NCBI RefSeq assembly: GCF_900141745.1
Contig: NZ_FSRM01000002.1
Span: 1,488,001-1,552,000, forward strand
DNA: 64,000 nucleotides
DNA from: Paraburkholderia phenazinium
GTDB taxonomy: Bacteria; Pseudomonadota; Gammaproteobacteria; Burkholderiales; Burkholderiaceae
Direction of reading: 5' to 3'
Shown here: piece after piece, positions 26,987-35,538 of the stretch
Layout: the number at the start of each line of letters is the position of its first letter
Position numbering within the stretch: the stretch's first letter is position 1
The notes under the pieces: model-generated
Database searches by the model: none
What the model saw: only the letters and a program-made list of their open reading frames with translations
What the model was told of the DNA's origin: nothing
Program-made: the position numbers and the translations under genes

Positions 26987-27643
26987 TTGACGGATCTCGT
27001 GGTGACGACAAAAAAGCGCCATTCACTTAAGCCGCGCAAGATTCCACAGCAATCGCGCGCAGAACAAACGGTCGCTACGATTCTCGAGGCAGCAGCCCTC
27101 ATCCTTGAGACCAAGGGACTCGACGGGCTGAATACCAATCTCGTCGCGCAGCGCGCGGGCGTCAGCGTCGGCACGCTCTATCAATACTTCCCAAACAAGG
27201 ACGCGCTGATCGTTTCCCTTAGCAAGCGGGAAGGAGCCGTGTTCTTTGCCGAGGCCAAAGATGCATTGCACGAACCCACCGGCCAGAAGGCACTAAAGCA
27301 TCTGATCGCCGTCGCGGTCCACCAGCAACTGCGCCGTCCGGCGCTTGCACGCGCGCTCGACTTCGAGGAAAACCGCCCCGCGATTGCGAAAGAACTGGCC
27401 GCGTCGAAGGGCGCCTTTCACGACGTAATGAAACAGATTCTGGGTCGCGAGGATATTCCGCTGCAGTCAAACATGGATGTCACGACCGAAGACCTGATCG
27501 CCGTCATTCGCGCCATCGTCGATGGTGCGGGGGAGCGCGGCGAATCGGATCGCCGCGACCTGGAAAGCCGTGTCGGCCGCGCTTTGTTCGGATATCTGGG
27601 GATCGTGGAGCGTCCGCCCGAAAAGTCGCGAGCCCGGAAATAG
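26987..27643 (+). CDS. TetR-family repressor
   Basis: Encodes 218 residues. The helix-turn-helix is in the N-terminal 75 residues (AEQTVATILEAAALILETKGLDGLNTNLVAQRAGVSVGTLYQYFPNK, quoted in part: VAQRAGVSVGTLYQYF), followed by an all-helical ligand domain with no recognised subtype. The start is TTG; the next Met is far inside the HTH, so a non-ATG start is needed. A 14-bp palindrome overlaps its translation start region, and two related ones precede the VOC gene 250 bases downstream, so it probably represses itself and that gene. Confidence 0.88.
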   Translation: MTDLVVTTKKRHSLKPRKIPQQSRAEQTVATILEAAALILETKGLDGLNTNLVAQRAGVSVGTLYQYFPNKDALIVSLSKREGAVFFAEAKDALHEPTGQKALKHLIAVAVHQQLRRPALARALDFEENRPAIAKELAASKGAFHDVMKQILGREDIPLQSNMDVTTEDLIAVIRAIVDGAGERGESDRRDLESRVGRALFGYLGIVERPPEKSRARK

Positions 27644-27672
27644 CCGGCGGTGCCTTGTTGCCTTCCCAAAAG

Positions 27673-27686
27673 CGAGCAATTGTTCA
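27673..27686. promoter_or_regulatory. TetR operator candidate, second copy
   Basis: CGAGC-AATT-GTTCA matches the palindrome at 26969 in most positions (left arm perfect, right arm three of five). It lies 29 bases after the tetR stop and about 207 bases before the VOC start. Confidence 0.5.
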
Positions 27687-27773
27687 GATCGTTGCTCCAT
27701 CAAACCCGTAAACCCGCGCAGATATTGGGTCGCACGCCACCGCACAGGCGCTGCCCAATGCGAGTTTAAAAAT

Positions 27774-27787
27774 CGAGCAATTACTCG
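27774..27787. promoter_or_regulatory. TetR operator candidate, third copy
   Basis: CGAGC-AATT-ACTCG is a near-perfect palindrome (four of five arm pairs) 105 bases before the VOC start, inside an AT-rich stretch suited to a promoter. Confidence 0.6.
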
Positions 27788-27892
27788 CAAAATAATCCTC
27801 GTGGAGCATCGCGTTGATCGGCGCGGCTGCATGCAAGCGGAGCGCCGAGCAACCGCTCTACGACACATTTCAAAATTTCTGCGAGATCCATC

Positions 27893-28297
27893 ATGAATCT
27901 TCATCAAGAAGCAAAGCTGAACCACCTCAGTTTCCCCACGACCAACGTGGCCGAAACGGCTGCCTTTTTCGAAAAATACCTTGGTTGCGAGATTGTCGCC
28001 GCCGGCGAGCACTGCCTGCTCAAACGGAGCGGCTTCGACATTGTTCTGGAGTGCGTCACGGAGGAGGTGCCGGTTTGGCCAAAGAACTTCCACTTCGGCG
28101 TGGAGGTCGAGACCTTGAAGGACGTCCATACCCTCTATGAGGAATTTCGCGCGGGAGGCGTCCGCATGGAAACTGAGGTCTTCAATAACACGCGTGGATC
28201 GCGGTTCTTTTGCCGCTCGCCTGGTGGCGTCCTGATCGAGGTCAACACGCGCGAGGACATGCACAAGCAGGATGAATGGCAAAAGCTGTTCTCTTAA
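27893..28297 (+). CDS. VOC-family protein
   Basis: Encodes 134 residues. LNHLSFPTTNVAETAAFFEKYLG is the first VOC module with its metal His. FHFGVEV and GVLIEVNTRE give a second His and the terminal Glu, so a metal site is plausible. Glyoxalase, dioxygenase and resistance-type functions all share this fold. Two palindromes like that at the tetR start lie upstream, so it is probably the TetR target, which would fit detoxification of a compound the repressor senses. Confidence 0.85.
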   Translation: MNLHQEAKLNHLSFPTTNVAETAAFFEKYLGCEIVAAGEHCLLKRSGFDIVLECVTEEVPVWPKNFHFGVEVETLKDVHTLYEEFRAGGVRMETEVFNNTRGSRFFCRSPGGVLIEVNTREDMHKQDEWQKLFS

Positions 28298-28797
28298 GAG
28301 GCGTGAATCGAGTCCGGGCCGTGCGGTTCAAAGACAAGGACTAGTAGAGCATCCGAATATCTGCATTTGCCCGCCACGTACAGCAATCGTGAGCGGCGTC
28401 TCAAAGGGCATTGGGGCCGCACTGGCGTGGCGGCCTCACGCACCCCAAGCGGGGCGCTAGCGAATCCGCCTACATTTTGCTTGCTGCCTTGGCCGCAAGA
28501 TTGGGCCTCTTGCCATGCGCGATGTGTGATGCGCGGGCTTCTTCCTTTTACGGCTTGGGTCTTACCCATTTCGCATCCGCAGTTATATATCCTCTCGTAT
28601 ACCGGGTATCACACCCGTCCCTCGGACAAGCTTTGGCATGCGCCGTGCTTATAGTCCCGCCTACTGCGCCGAGGCGCTACAAAAAGTTACTGTTTGTTTA
28701 TGAAACTCGCAGTAAGGCGACGTCGCCGCACGATTATTGGGCACTTAAGCACAAAGCTGGGCTGTTCGGCCGAATCATTTTTTAATCAAAGCGCCTC
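28298..28797. other. 500-base intergenic region with a possible SDR remnant
   Basis: No intact gene is seen. Bases 28380-28427 encode TAIVSGVSKGIGAALA, which matches the cofactor-binding start of an SDR enzyme, but the frame then departs from the family and stops at about 28460. The last 100 bases are AT-rich and should carry the promoter of the nucleoside permease gene. Confidence 0.45.
28380..28427 (+). pseudogene. SDR cofactor-loop remnant
   Basis: Sixteen codons give TAIVSGVSKGIGAALA, resembling the TGxxxGIG Rossmann loop of short-chain dehydrogenases, with one substitution in the first glycine context. No Ser-Tyr-Lys catalytic segment follows in any frame that I could find. It is short enough to be chance, but the spacing of all glycines fits. 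Confidence 0.35.
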
Positions 28798-29844
28798 ATG
28801 CATAAAAAGAAACTGCTTCGAAGTCTTGTTTGCGCGGGTCTCGCATTTGTTATTCAAACCGGCACCACCTTCGCCGCACAGTCGCCGTCGACGCCGCGGC
28901 ACGTCAAGGTACTGATCATTTCGATGTTCGCGCCGGAAGGTAAAACATGGCTCGACCATCTGGGAAAAACACAGGCAATCGAAGTGACCGGTTTATCGCC
29001 GGATTACCCTGCGGTTCACTGCAACCATGATGACGTATGCGTTGTCACGACGGGCATGGGACACGCGAACGCGGCTGCCACGATGGCCGCACTGGTTTAT
29101 TCGAAGAAGTTCGATCTGCGTAAGACCTACTTCCTGGTATCGGGCATTGCCGGCATCGATCCGGCGCAGGGCACGCTGGGGTCGGCAGCGTGGGCTCGCT
29201 ATCTGGTGGACTTCGGTATCCAGTGGGAGCTCGATGCGCGCGAAATCCCCAGCGGCTGGAAGTCGGGCTATCTCGGCATTAACACAAAGAGCGGCAACGA
29301 AAAGCCTCCGCTGGACTACCACACTGAAGTCTTTCAGTTAAACGAAGCGTTATTGCAGAAAGCTTACCTGCTCTCGCGCGACGTGAAGCTGACCGATAGC
29401 GTCGAAGCACAGGCGTATCGGGCGAAATACACGACCGCGCCGGCCAATCAGCCGCCGACGGTCATCCAGTGCGACACGCTCGCCGGCGACACATGGTTCT
29501 CCGGCGAGGCGCTGGGGCAGCGCGCGCGTGACTGGACCAAACTGCTGACCGACGGCAAAGGCACGTACTGCACCACCCAGCAGGAAGACAACGCGACCTT
29601 CGAGGTCATCAAGCGCGCCGCTGCGGCGGGCCTCGCCGACACGAATCGTGTGGCCGTCCTGCGTGCGGGATCGGACTTCGATCGGCCGCCGCCCGGCGTA
29701 TCGAACGTTGACAACCTGCTGAACTACCAGCAACAGGGCGGATTCGTTCCTGCAGTGGACAACCTTTATCTCGCCGGTTCGCCGCTGGTCAACGCCATCG
29801 TCAAGAACTGGGCGCAATGGAAAGACGGCGTCCCCGCTAACTAG
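28798..29844 (+). CDS. Purine nucleoside permease-family protein (NUP)
   Basis: Encodes 348 residues. A signal peptide (MHKKKLLRSLVCAGLAF, cleavage near TFA) suggests a periplasmic location. The rest fits the fungal/bacterial purine nucleoside permease (NUP) family, related to nucleoside phosphorylases: VKVLIISMFAPEG, TGMGHANAAATMAALVYS, YFLVSGIAGIDP and QQEDNATFEVIKRA. There is no array of membrane helices, so the 'permease' name may mislead and it may bind or process nucleosides. No good ribosome site is visible before the ATG. It is followed by an intrinsic terminator and then by a TonB-dependent receptor gene on the same strand, which could import the same substrates. Confidence 0.82.
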   Translation: MHKKKLLRSLVCAGLAFVIQTGTTFAAQSPSTPRHVKVLIISMFAPEGKTWLDHLGKTQAIEVTGLSPDYPAVHCNHDDVCVVTTGMGHANAAATMAALVYSKKFDLRKTYFLVSGIAGIDPAQGTLGSAAWARYLVDFGIQWELDAREIPSGWKSGYLGINTKSGNEKPPLDYHTEVFQLNEALLQKAYLLSRDVKLTDSVEAQAYRAKYTTAPANQPPTVIQCDTLAGDTWFSGEALGQRARDWTKLLTDGKGTYCTTQQEDNATFEVIKRAAAAGLADTNRVAVLRAGSDFDRPPPGVSNVDNLLNYQQQGGFVPAVDNLYLAGSPLVNAIVKNWAQWKDGVPAN

Positions 29845-29924
29845 TCAGCGCGCTGTCCGCACCGTGCGAGCGGTGCGCGCGGCATGCCGTGTCGCGCATC
29901 GCAAAGTGCTTCATCAGTTGTGAA

Positions 29925-29954
29925 CGTAGCCATGCCTGGCATGGCTACGCTTTT
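29925..29954 (+). terminator. Intrinsic terminator after the nucleoside permease gene
   Basis: CGTAGCCATGCC (29925-29936) and GGCATGGCTACG (29938-29949) form a 12-bp stem, followed by CTTTT. It is the clearest terminator in this part of the window and separates the permease from the receptor gene. The remaining bases to 30226 are AT-rich, with no Fur box and no gene. Confidence 0.8.
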
Positions 29955-30226
29955 CCCGATCGCCTGGGTTCGACCCTGGAGCCGAACGGGAACCCGTATA
30001 GATTCAGTTTCTTTCAGTTTTAATGTTTTGTAAATAAATTAGTAATCCTATTTTATGTCGATGTAATTGAAAGGTCTTTGAGTCGTTGATGTTGTGTCTG
30101 CTGTCCCGCAGTACCAGGGTGGGGATTTCAAAAATTCCAGGCCACCTGAAGTCGAAAAAAATGCCCAGGCGCAACACGTTGAGTTGCGCAACGGGTTTGG
30201 CTTATTGACAAGAGTGAAGGGAAATC

Positions 30227-32977
30227 ATGAAACAAAGAGCTTTGGTATCGGCCATGGGGAAGATCCTTTGGGCTGAAATAGCGCTGTCGGCAGCATTGGG
30301 CACAACACTCAGCACCTCTGCGCTCGCTCAGAGTCAACCGGCTGCAACGAACGACTCGACGCCCGCGGCCACTGCCGCGGCGCCGGCTGCCGGAGCCAGT
30401 TCGGCGGCTACCGCACCGTCTTCACCGGAGATGACGAAGGACAAAAACGGTGTTGCCCAGGTCAAGCGGTTCGAGGTGACGGGTTCGCTGATCCGTAGCT
30501 CCGACAAGGTTGGCTTTAACCAGGTCCAGACGGTTACCGCCAAGGAGATCCAGGACAGCGGCGCCAACAGCGTTTCCGATTTCCTGCGCAGCACTAGCGC
30601 CAATTCGGCCGATAGCTGGAGCGAAGCCGAGTCCAATAACTTTGCGGCAGGCGCCTCGGGCATGGCGTTGCGCGGGCTCAGCGAAAAATACACGCTTGTG
30701 CTGATCGACGGACAGCGGGTTGCACCGTTCGCCTTCTTTTCGAACGGCGTCGATACCTTCTTCGATTTGAACACGCTGCCGCTTAACGCTATCGACCGCA
30801 TCGAAATCGTGAAGACCGGTGCGGTGTCGCAATACGGTTCGGACGCGATCGCGGGCGTGGTCAACATCATCACGAAGCACGATTTCCAGGGCTTGCAGCT
30901 CGATGGCAGCTATGGCGGCTCCACTGACGGTGGCGGCGGCAACGGCACGGCGAAGTTCAGCGCGCTCGGCGGCTTCGGCAACCTCACTTCGGACGGCTAC
31001 AACGTCACGGCATCCGCAAGCTTCGTCAGGGACAACGGCTCCACGCTGGCCGATCGCGATTCGACCTCGTCCATGGACTTCACGGGGCAGCCGGGCGGTA
31101 TGTCGATGCTCGCGCCTTCCTACTGGACAAATCCCACCACGGGCAATGCGCAGGCGCTCAGTTCGTGTCCATACGGCAGCTCGGTCAAACCGGCCAGCAC
31201 GAATTTCACCTCGGTCTTCTATGGTCAGACAACCGGAAGCGTCTGCGGCCTGTACACCGGCAACGGTTTCTCCATTGAACCGTGGAGTCAGCGTCTAAGC
31301 GCGAAGGTGGATGCGCAGTTCAAGATCAACGACACAACCACCGCATTTGTCGATCTCTGGGAAAGCAACAACACAAGCGTGCAGGGCGGCGGAGTCTGGA
31401 ACAACACCGTGGGCGGCACCAATTCGTCGCTGGTGTATAACCCATCGACGAAGACGTTTTCGCTGTTCAACAACACCGTGCCGGCGAGCAACCCGTACAA
31501 CCCGTTCGGGGTGGCGACGCCGCTCATCTATTCGTTCCCCAACTCCGTGGCGGAAACCACGGACGCCAACTACTGGCGGGCGGCCACGGGTGTGAAGGGT
31601 TCGCTCACACTGCCGAACGGGGATTGGGACTGGGCAACCACCTACACCCACTCGCAAAGCGATGTGTCCAACTCGTACTCGAACCAGCTGAATGTCAACG
31701 TTCTGAACAACATCTTCCAGAACGGCACCTACGACTTCGCGAATCCGTCTGCGACGCCGAACGGGCTTAACGGCCTGTACATGGACGCTAACAATATAGC
31801 CGTCTCCAAGCTCGACACGCTTGATGCGACGATCTCGACCCCGACGCTGTTTCACCTGCCGACGGGCGACGTGGGCCTTGGTCTGGGTGCTGAGTTCTTC
31901 CACCAGAGCGAGTCGCTGAGTCAAGGTGCGGCGTACGCCGAGGGCCTGGTGCTGACGCCGGATGAGGAAGAGGTGCAAGGTCAGCGCAACGTTGCTGCGG
32001 TGTACTACCAGTTCGATATCCCGATCATCAAGGGGCTGACGTTTAGTCAGTCGGGCCGCTACGATCACTACAGCGATGTCGGCGGTGCATTCTCGCCTCG
32101 CTTCGCTTTGCGCTGGCAGCCGGTCAAGGAGTTGACCGCGTATGCGTCGTACGATCGCGGCTTTCGTGCACCGACGTTTGTCGAAGACAGCACCTCGCAA
32201 AACATGGCGCTCGTGATCAACCAGTCCGGTGCGGTGACGGCGCTGACGTCGGGCAATCCGGATCTGCAGCCGGAGCGCACGAAGAACTACAACATTGGCT
32301 TCGAACTGTCGCCGGCCCGCACAACCGATGTCGGTCTCGACTGGTACAAGATTCACGTCAGCAACGTGATCGGCATCGACCAGCCGTCGTCGACGGTCTA
32401 TTACCCGGGTACGACCACGCCGGAATACGAGACCTTCGAGTATCAGAACCTCGGCGGGCTCGATACGAGCGGTTTCGAAACCACCTTCCGCCAGTCGTTG
32501 CCGACGCCGTACGGTACGTTCACGCTGTCGGGAGACTGGGCCTATGTCGAGTCGTTCAAGTTTACGCTGGACGGTCAGACGGTGAACGCGGCAGGCAACA
32601 ACCTCGCGCTCAATGAGCCGTTCGGCGGCGCTTTCCCGCGCTGGAAGGGCAATACGACCTTGAACTGGGCGTATCACAAGTGGAGTACCTCGCTGACGTG
32701 GCAGTACGTGGGGCCTTATACGCAGACCTTCACGTACATCCCGACGCCGACGCCGCAAAGTACCAGTATGGGGTCCTATAGCCAGTTCAACCTGATGGTG
32801 ACCTACACGGGCTTCAAGCACTGGACGTTGTACGGCGGCATCGACAATATCTTCAATCGCGTGCCGCCGTTCGACGCGGTATGGGCGGATGGCCCGCTGT
32901 GGCAACAGGGCTACGACACGTCGCTGTACACGTATGTCGGCCGCTTCGCGCAGATTGGGGCGACGTACAAGTTCTGA
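30227..32977 (+). CDS. TonB-dependent outer-membrane receptor
   Basis: Encodes 916 residues. A signal peptide ends near ALA (about residue 35) and a low-complexity Ala/Ser/Thr linker follows. The plug domain (about 85-215) includes VKRFEVTGSLI as a TonB-box-like start, SVSDFLRSTSANSADSW, GMALRGLSEKYTLVLIDGQRV and YGSDAIAGVVNIITKHDF. The remainder is a 22-strand-type barrel with RYDHYSDVGGAFSPRFALRW, YDRGFRAPTF and a terminal Phe (GATYKF). It imports a scarce nutrient using TonB energy. Its sequence style is that of carbohydrate/nucleobase-type receptors, and no Fur box precedes it, so a non-iron substrate is likely. The upstream neighbour is a nucleoside permease-like protein. A GAAGGG ribosome site supports the start. 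Confidence 0.92.
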   Translation: MKQRALVSAMGKILWAEIALSAALGTTLSTSALAQSQPAATNDSTPAATAAAPAAGASSAATAPSSPEMTKDKNGVAQVKRFEVTGSLIRSSDKVGFNQVQTVTAKEIQDSGANSVSDFLRSTSANSADSWSEAESNNFAAGASGMALRGLSEKYTLVLIDGQRVAPFAFFSNGVDTFFDLNTLPLNAIDRIEIVKTGAVSQYGSDAIAGVVNIITKHDFQGLQLDGSYGGSTDGGGGNGTAKFSALGGFGNLTSDGYNVTASASFVRDNGSTLADRDSTSSMDFTGQPGGMSMLAPSYWTNPTTGNAQALSSCPYGSSVKPASTNFTSVFYGQTTGSVCGLYTGNGFSIEPWSQRLSAKVDAQFKINDTTTAFVDLWESNNTSVQGGGVWNNTVGGTNSSLVYNPSTKTFSLFNNTVPASNPYNPFGVATPLIYSFPNSVAETTDANYWRAATGVKGSLTLPNGDWDWATTYTHSQSDVSNSYSNQLNVNVLNNIFQNGTYDFANPSATPNGLNGLYMDANNIAVSKLDTLDATISTPTLFHLPTGDVGLGLGAEFFHQSESLSQGAAYAEGLVLTPDEEEVQGQRNVAAVYYQFDIPIIKGLTFSQSGRYDHYSDVGGAFSPRFALRWQPVKELTAYASYDRGFRAPTFVEDSTSQNMALVINQSGAVTALTSGNPDLQPERTKNYNIGFELSPARTTDVGLDWYKIHVSNVIGIDQPSSTVYYPGTTTPEYETFEYQNLGGLDTSGFETTFRQSLPTPYGTFTLSGDWAYVESFKFTLDGQTVNAAGNNLALNEPFGGAFPRWKGNTTLNWAYHKWSTSLTWQYVGPYTQTFTYIPTPTPQSTSMGSYSQFNLMVTYTGFKHWTLYGGIDNIFNRVPPFDAVWADGPLWQQGYDTSLYTYVGRFAQIGATYKF

Positions 32978-33033
32978 CGCTCGTGGGTCGTGAGCGGTTG
33001 TTATTACGTGGTTGAGGAAATGAGGCGAGCGCT

Positions 33034-33062
33034 CCTGCCTGTCGTCAAGCAACGCAGGCAGG
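33034..33062. terminator. Inverted repeat between convergent receptor and esterase genes
   Basis: CCTGCCTG (33034-33041) pairs with CAGGCAGG (33055-33062) across 13 bases, between the two convergent genes. No T-run follows, but the position fits a bidirectional terminator. Confidence 0.4.
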
Positions 33063-33079
33063 GGCGGTCAGTCGTGTCT

Positions 33080-34105
33080 TCAGTGACCCAAACCGCTGGC
33101 TGCGATCTGCTGCTCAACGTACTGGGCGAAGAGCGCGTGCAAATGGGTCGTCGGATGAAGGTCGTCAGCGAACATGTAGGTCTGGTCCGCGTTGGCGCTC
33201 ACGTAGGTTGCGGGCGAGCATAGCAAGGACGTGTCATCGGGCGTTTTCGAGGCGTCGCAGGCCTGTGCGGTGTTCGACACGGCGAAGCCATTGGCCTGGA
33301 AATTCGCAATGATCCCGTTCAACCATGCGTAGGCATCAATCTGGATCACCTTGCTTTGCAGGCCGGCGGTTTGCAACGCGCCGGTCAGGGTACTGTTGAA
33401 GAGTTCCGATTCCTGCGTCAAGTTGGCTCCGCCGTCGGACGACGCGAGGCCGTCAGGCGATAGACCGACGTTCGGCAGATTGACCACCACGACATGCGTG
33501 GCGCCATTCTGGACGATCAGCCCGATCTGTTGGGCGAGTGTGTTGGCGGCAGTCTGGACGATCGAAGCAGCGGCGGGCAGCGCTCCCGCGCGAAGCACAT
33601 CGTTCGCGCCGGCCCACACGAGCACCAGCTGATTGGCGTTAAAGCTCTTGTACGCACTCAGGTAGCTCGAAACCTGCTGATTGACAGGCATTTCGATGTC
33701 GCCAATCACGTCGGTGAGGAAGTTGTATTCGGTCGCGGGCGTTGCCACCGTCGCGCCGCCTTCCGCATAGCCCATACCGCCATTCGGACTCAGTGCATGT
33801 GTGAGGCCGATCGTGTACGCGGCGGTGAGCGTATTGCCGTAATACTGCGCGACGTTCTGCGTCCACACCTGGCCTGGATTGGTCGTAAAACGCCCGCCAC
33901 CCACCGCGCTTGCGATCGGCGCGTACGTTCCGACGTCCGAGAGGCTGTCGCCGAATGAGACAACCTGCAGATTGACGCCGCCTGCCGGTGTGGTTGTGCT
34001 GCCGCCGCTACTCGAACTGCCTCCGTGGCCGCCGCCGCATGCTGCAAGCAATACGGTCGCGACGGAAAAAATTGCAGTCCGTACCTTGTTATTTAAAGCT
34101 CGCAT
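33080..34105 (-). CDS. GDSL/SGNH-family lipoprotein esterase
   Basis: Encodes 341 residues. The lipobox LLAAC (Cys about residue 22) predicts a lipoprotein, followed by a Gly/Ser-rich spacer. The GDSL block SFGDSLSDVGTY has the nucleophile Ser, WAGANDVL supplies the block III Gly/Asn oxyanion residues, and DDLHPTTHLH carries the catalytic Asp and His. Such enzymes hydrolyse lipids or acetyl esters on polymers at the cell surface. No autotransporter barrel is attached. A strong GGAGGAG ribosome site supports the start. Confidence 0.9.
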   Translation of the reverse strand: MRALNNKVRTAIFSVATVLLAACGGGHGGSSSSGGSTTTPAGGVNLQVVSFGDSLSDVGTYAPIASAVGGGRFTTNPGQVWTQNVAQYYGNTLTAAYTIGLTHALSPNGGMGYAEGGATVATPATEYNFLTDVIGDIEMPVNQQVSSYLSAYKSFNANQLVLVWAGANDVLRAGALPAAASIVQTAANTLAQQIGLIVQNGATHVVVVNLPNVGLSPDGLASSDGGANLTQESELFNSTLTGALQTAGLQSKVIQIDAYAWLNGIIANFQANGFAVSNTAQACDASKTPDDTSLLCSPATYVSANADQTYMFADDLHPTTHLHALFAQYVEQQIAASGLGH

Positions 34106-34264
34106 AAATTACTCCTCCCGGGCCGGCCCGTTGCTGCAGGCCGGTGGCGGCCTAAGCTCGCGGGTCGCCGTCGCAATGGTGCTCAATAGTGCTTACGGAG
34201 TAGCAAAAAATGTGCACTATCGCGGCCGAGCAGCCGACATACCACGGAGGAGGAGAGCTTTCAT

Positions 34265-34528
34265 TCAGACTTGCTCGATCTGCAGTTCATCGAGTATCTG
34301 AGTCATGAGGCCGGCGCGTCGCCATTGCAGCCATTTGATGTAGCACGTCTGCGATGGCGGAAAGTTGGCCGGTAGCCGGTGCCACTTCTCGTCGCGGGTG
34401 ATGACCCAGAGAATGGCATTCAACACATCTCGCGGATCCCGGGCGGGGCGGCCAAACCGCTGCTTCGAATCGCGGGACAGGAGATGGCTGACGCGCAACC
34501 AAGCCTCATCGGAAAGAGGAATATCCAT
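34265..34528 (-). mobile_element. Lone IS5/IS402-type transposase N-terminal ORF (DUF4096)
   Basis: Encodes 87 residues: IPLSDEAWLRVSHLL, GRPARDPRDVLNAILWVI and WHRLPANFPPSQTCYIKWLQW match the DUF4096 helical domain at the N-terminus of IS5-family (IS402 group) transposases. No DDE catalytic domain follows in any frame, and no flanking inverted repeats were found, so it is an orphan orfA or a captured domain used for something else. The ATG at 34528 follows a GTG that could also start. Confidence 0.75.
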
Positions 34529-34702
34529 CACGGTGACCCCAATTAACTATCCAGTACATTCCCAATATACGTTTTAGTGGGCGGGCTCTAAAGCGTGATC
34601 TAGCGAAGATTTCACACCTTATCCCACAGATTGGATCATTCGGGGCGGTGTATTGACGGCGGGAATGTTCCTACGTAAACGAATATGGCTCGCTCGACGC
34701 GC

Positions 34703-35470
34703 TTACGTCAGATTTAATCCGCCATCCGAGAGCAGAATTTCGCCGGTCAGATAGTCCGAGGCGACCAGCAAGGCGACAGCCTGCGCAATGTCCTCGGGAC
34801 TGGCTGCCCGGCGCATGGGTGCGCGTTCTTTCCAGAGTTGCTGCGCCTGGGTCCAGCTGGCGGTAAGCGGGGTATCGACGAGTCCAGGTGCGACCGCATT
34901 CACGCGGATATCCGGCGCAAGCGAAACAGCGAGCAGGCGTGTGACGTGATTTAACGCGGCCTTGGTTGCTGCGTAAGGAATGGAGGCTCCCTTGGGTCGG
35001 ACGCCCGCGTGCGAACTGACGTTCACGACGCAACCAGGCCGTCCTCGCGCGGCCGCATCGCGCAGCGCAGATTCTGCTTCGGACACCAGACGAAATGGAG
35101 CAACGACATTGACTTCATACAGTTCGTGCCACACGTCCGGTGTGGCCGCCTGGAGATCGGCGTGTGGGATCACGCGACTTATCCCGGCGTTGTTGACCAG
35201 AACGTCGAGGCGGCCCCACACGCCAACTGTTTCGCGGATAAGCCTTACCCTGTCCGCATCGTCGGCCAGGTCGGCCTGGATATAAACTGCTGAGCCTAGT
35301 TCGCGAGCCAACGCATGACCCGCGTCAGCCGAAGTGCGCGAATGCAAAACGATCGAGTATCCCTCCCTCGATAGCCTTCGGGCGATGGCCGCGCCGATAC
35401 CGGAAGTCGAGCCGGTGACAAGGGCGACAGGGGCGGGCGTCTTTGTCGATGCACTGATATCAAGGGTCAT
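34703..35470 (-). CDS. SDR-family oxidoreductase, FabG-like
   Basis: Encodes 255 residues. VALVTGSTSGIGAAIARRL, VNNAGISRVIPHAD, the Ser of NVSSHAG, YAATKAALNHVTRLLAV and GEILLSDGGLNLT are the classical SDR pattern of 3-oxoacyl reductase-like enzymes. It is single on its strand, with the S9 peptidase beginning 68 bases downstream in the same orientation. No carrier protein or synthase gene is nearby, so a small-molecule ketone is more likely than a fatty-acid role. Confidence 0.9.
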   Translation of the reverse strand: MTLDISASTKTPAPVALVTGSTSGIGAAIARRLSREGYSIVLHSRTSADAGHALARELGSAVYIQADLADDADRVRLIRETVGVWGRLDVLVNNAGISRVIPHADLQAATPDVWHELYEVNVVAPFRLVSEAESALRDAAARGRPGCVVNVSSHAGVRPKGASIPYAATKAALNHVTRLLAVSLAPDIRVNAVAPGLVDTPLTASWTQAQQLWKERAPMRRAASPEDIAQAVALLVASDYLTGEILLSDGGLNLT

Positions 35471-35538
35471 GGTTTTCCGCTCTTCGGCGGAGATGGCGAT
35501 TTTAGTTTAGGGCCTACGCGTCTCAGCTAGCCGGCGCA

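Noticed and set aside
31295..33052. 585-codon minus-strand frame opposite the TonB receptor
   Set aside because: The receptor on the plus strand has signal peptide, plug and barrel motifs; the opposite frame is Arg-rich with no recognisable fold.
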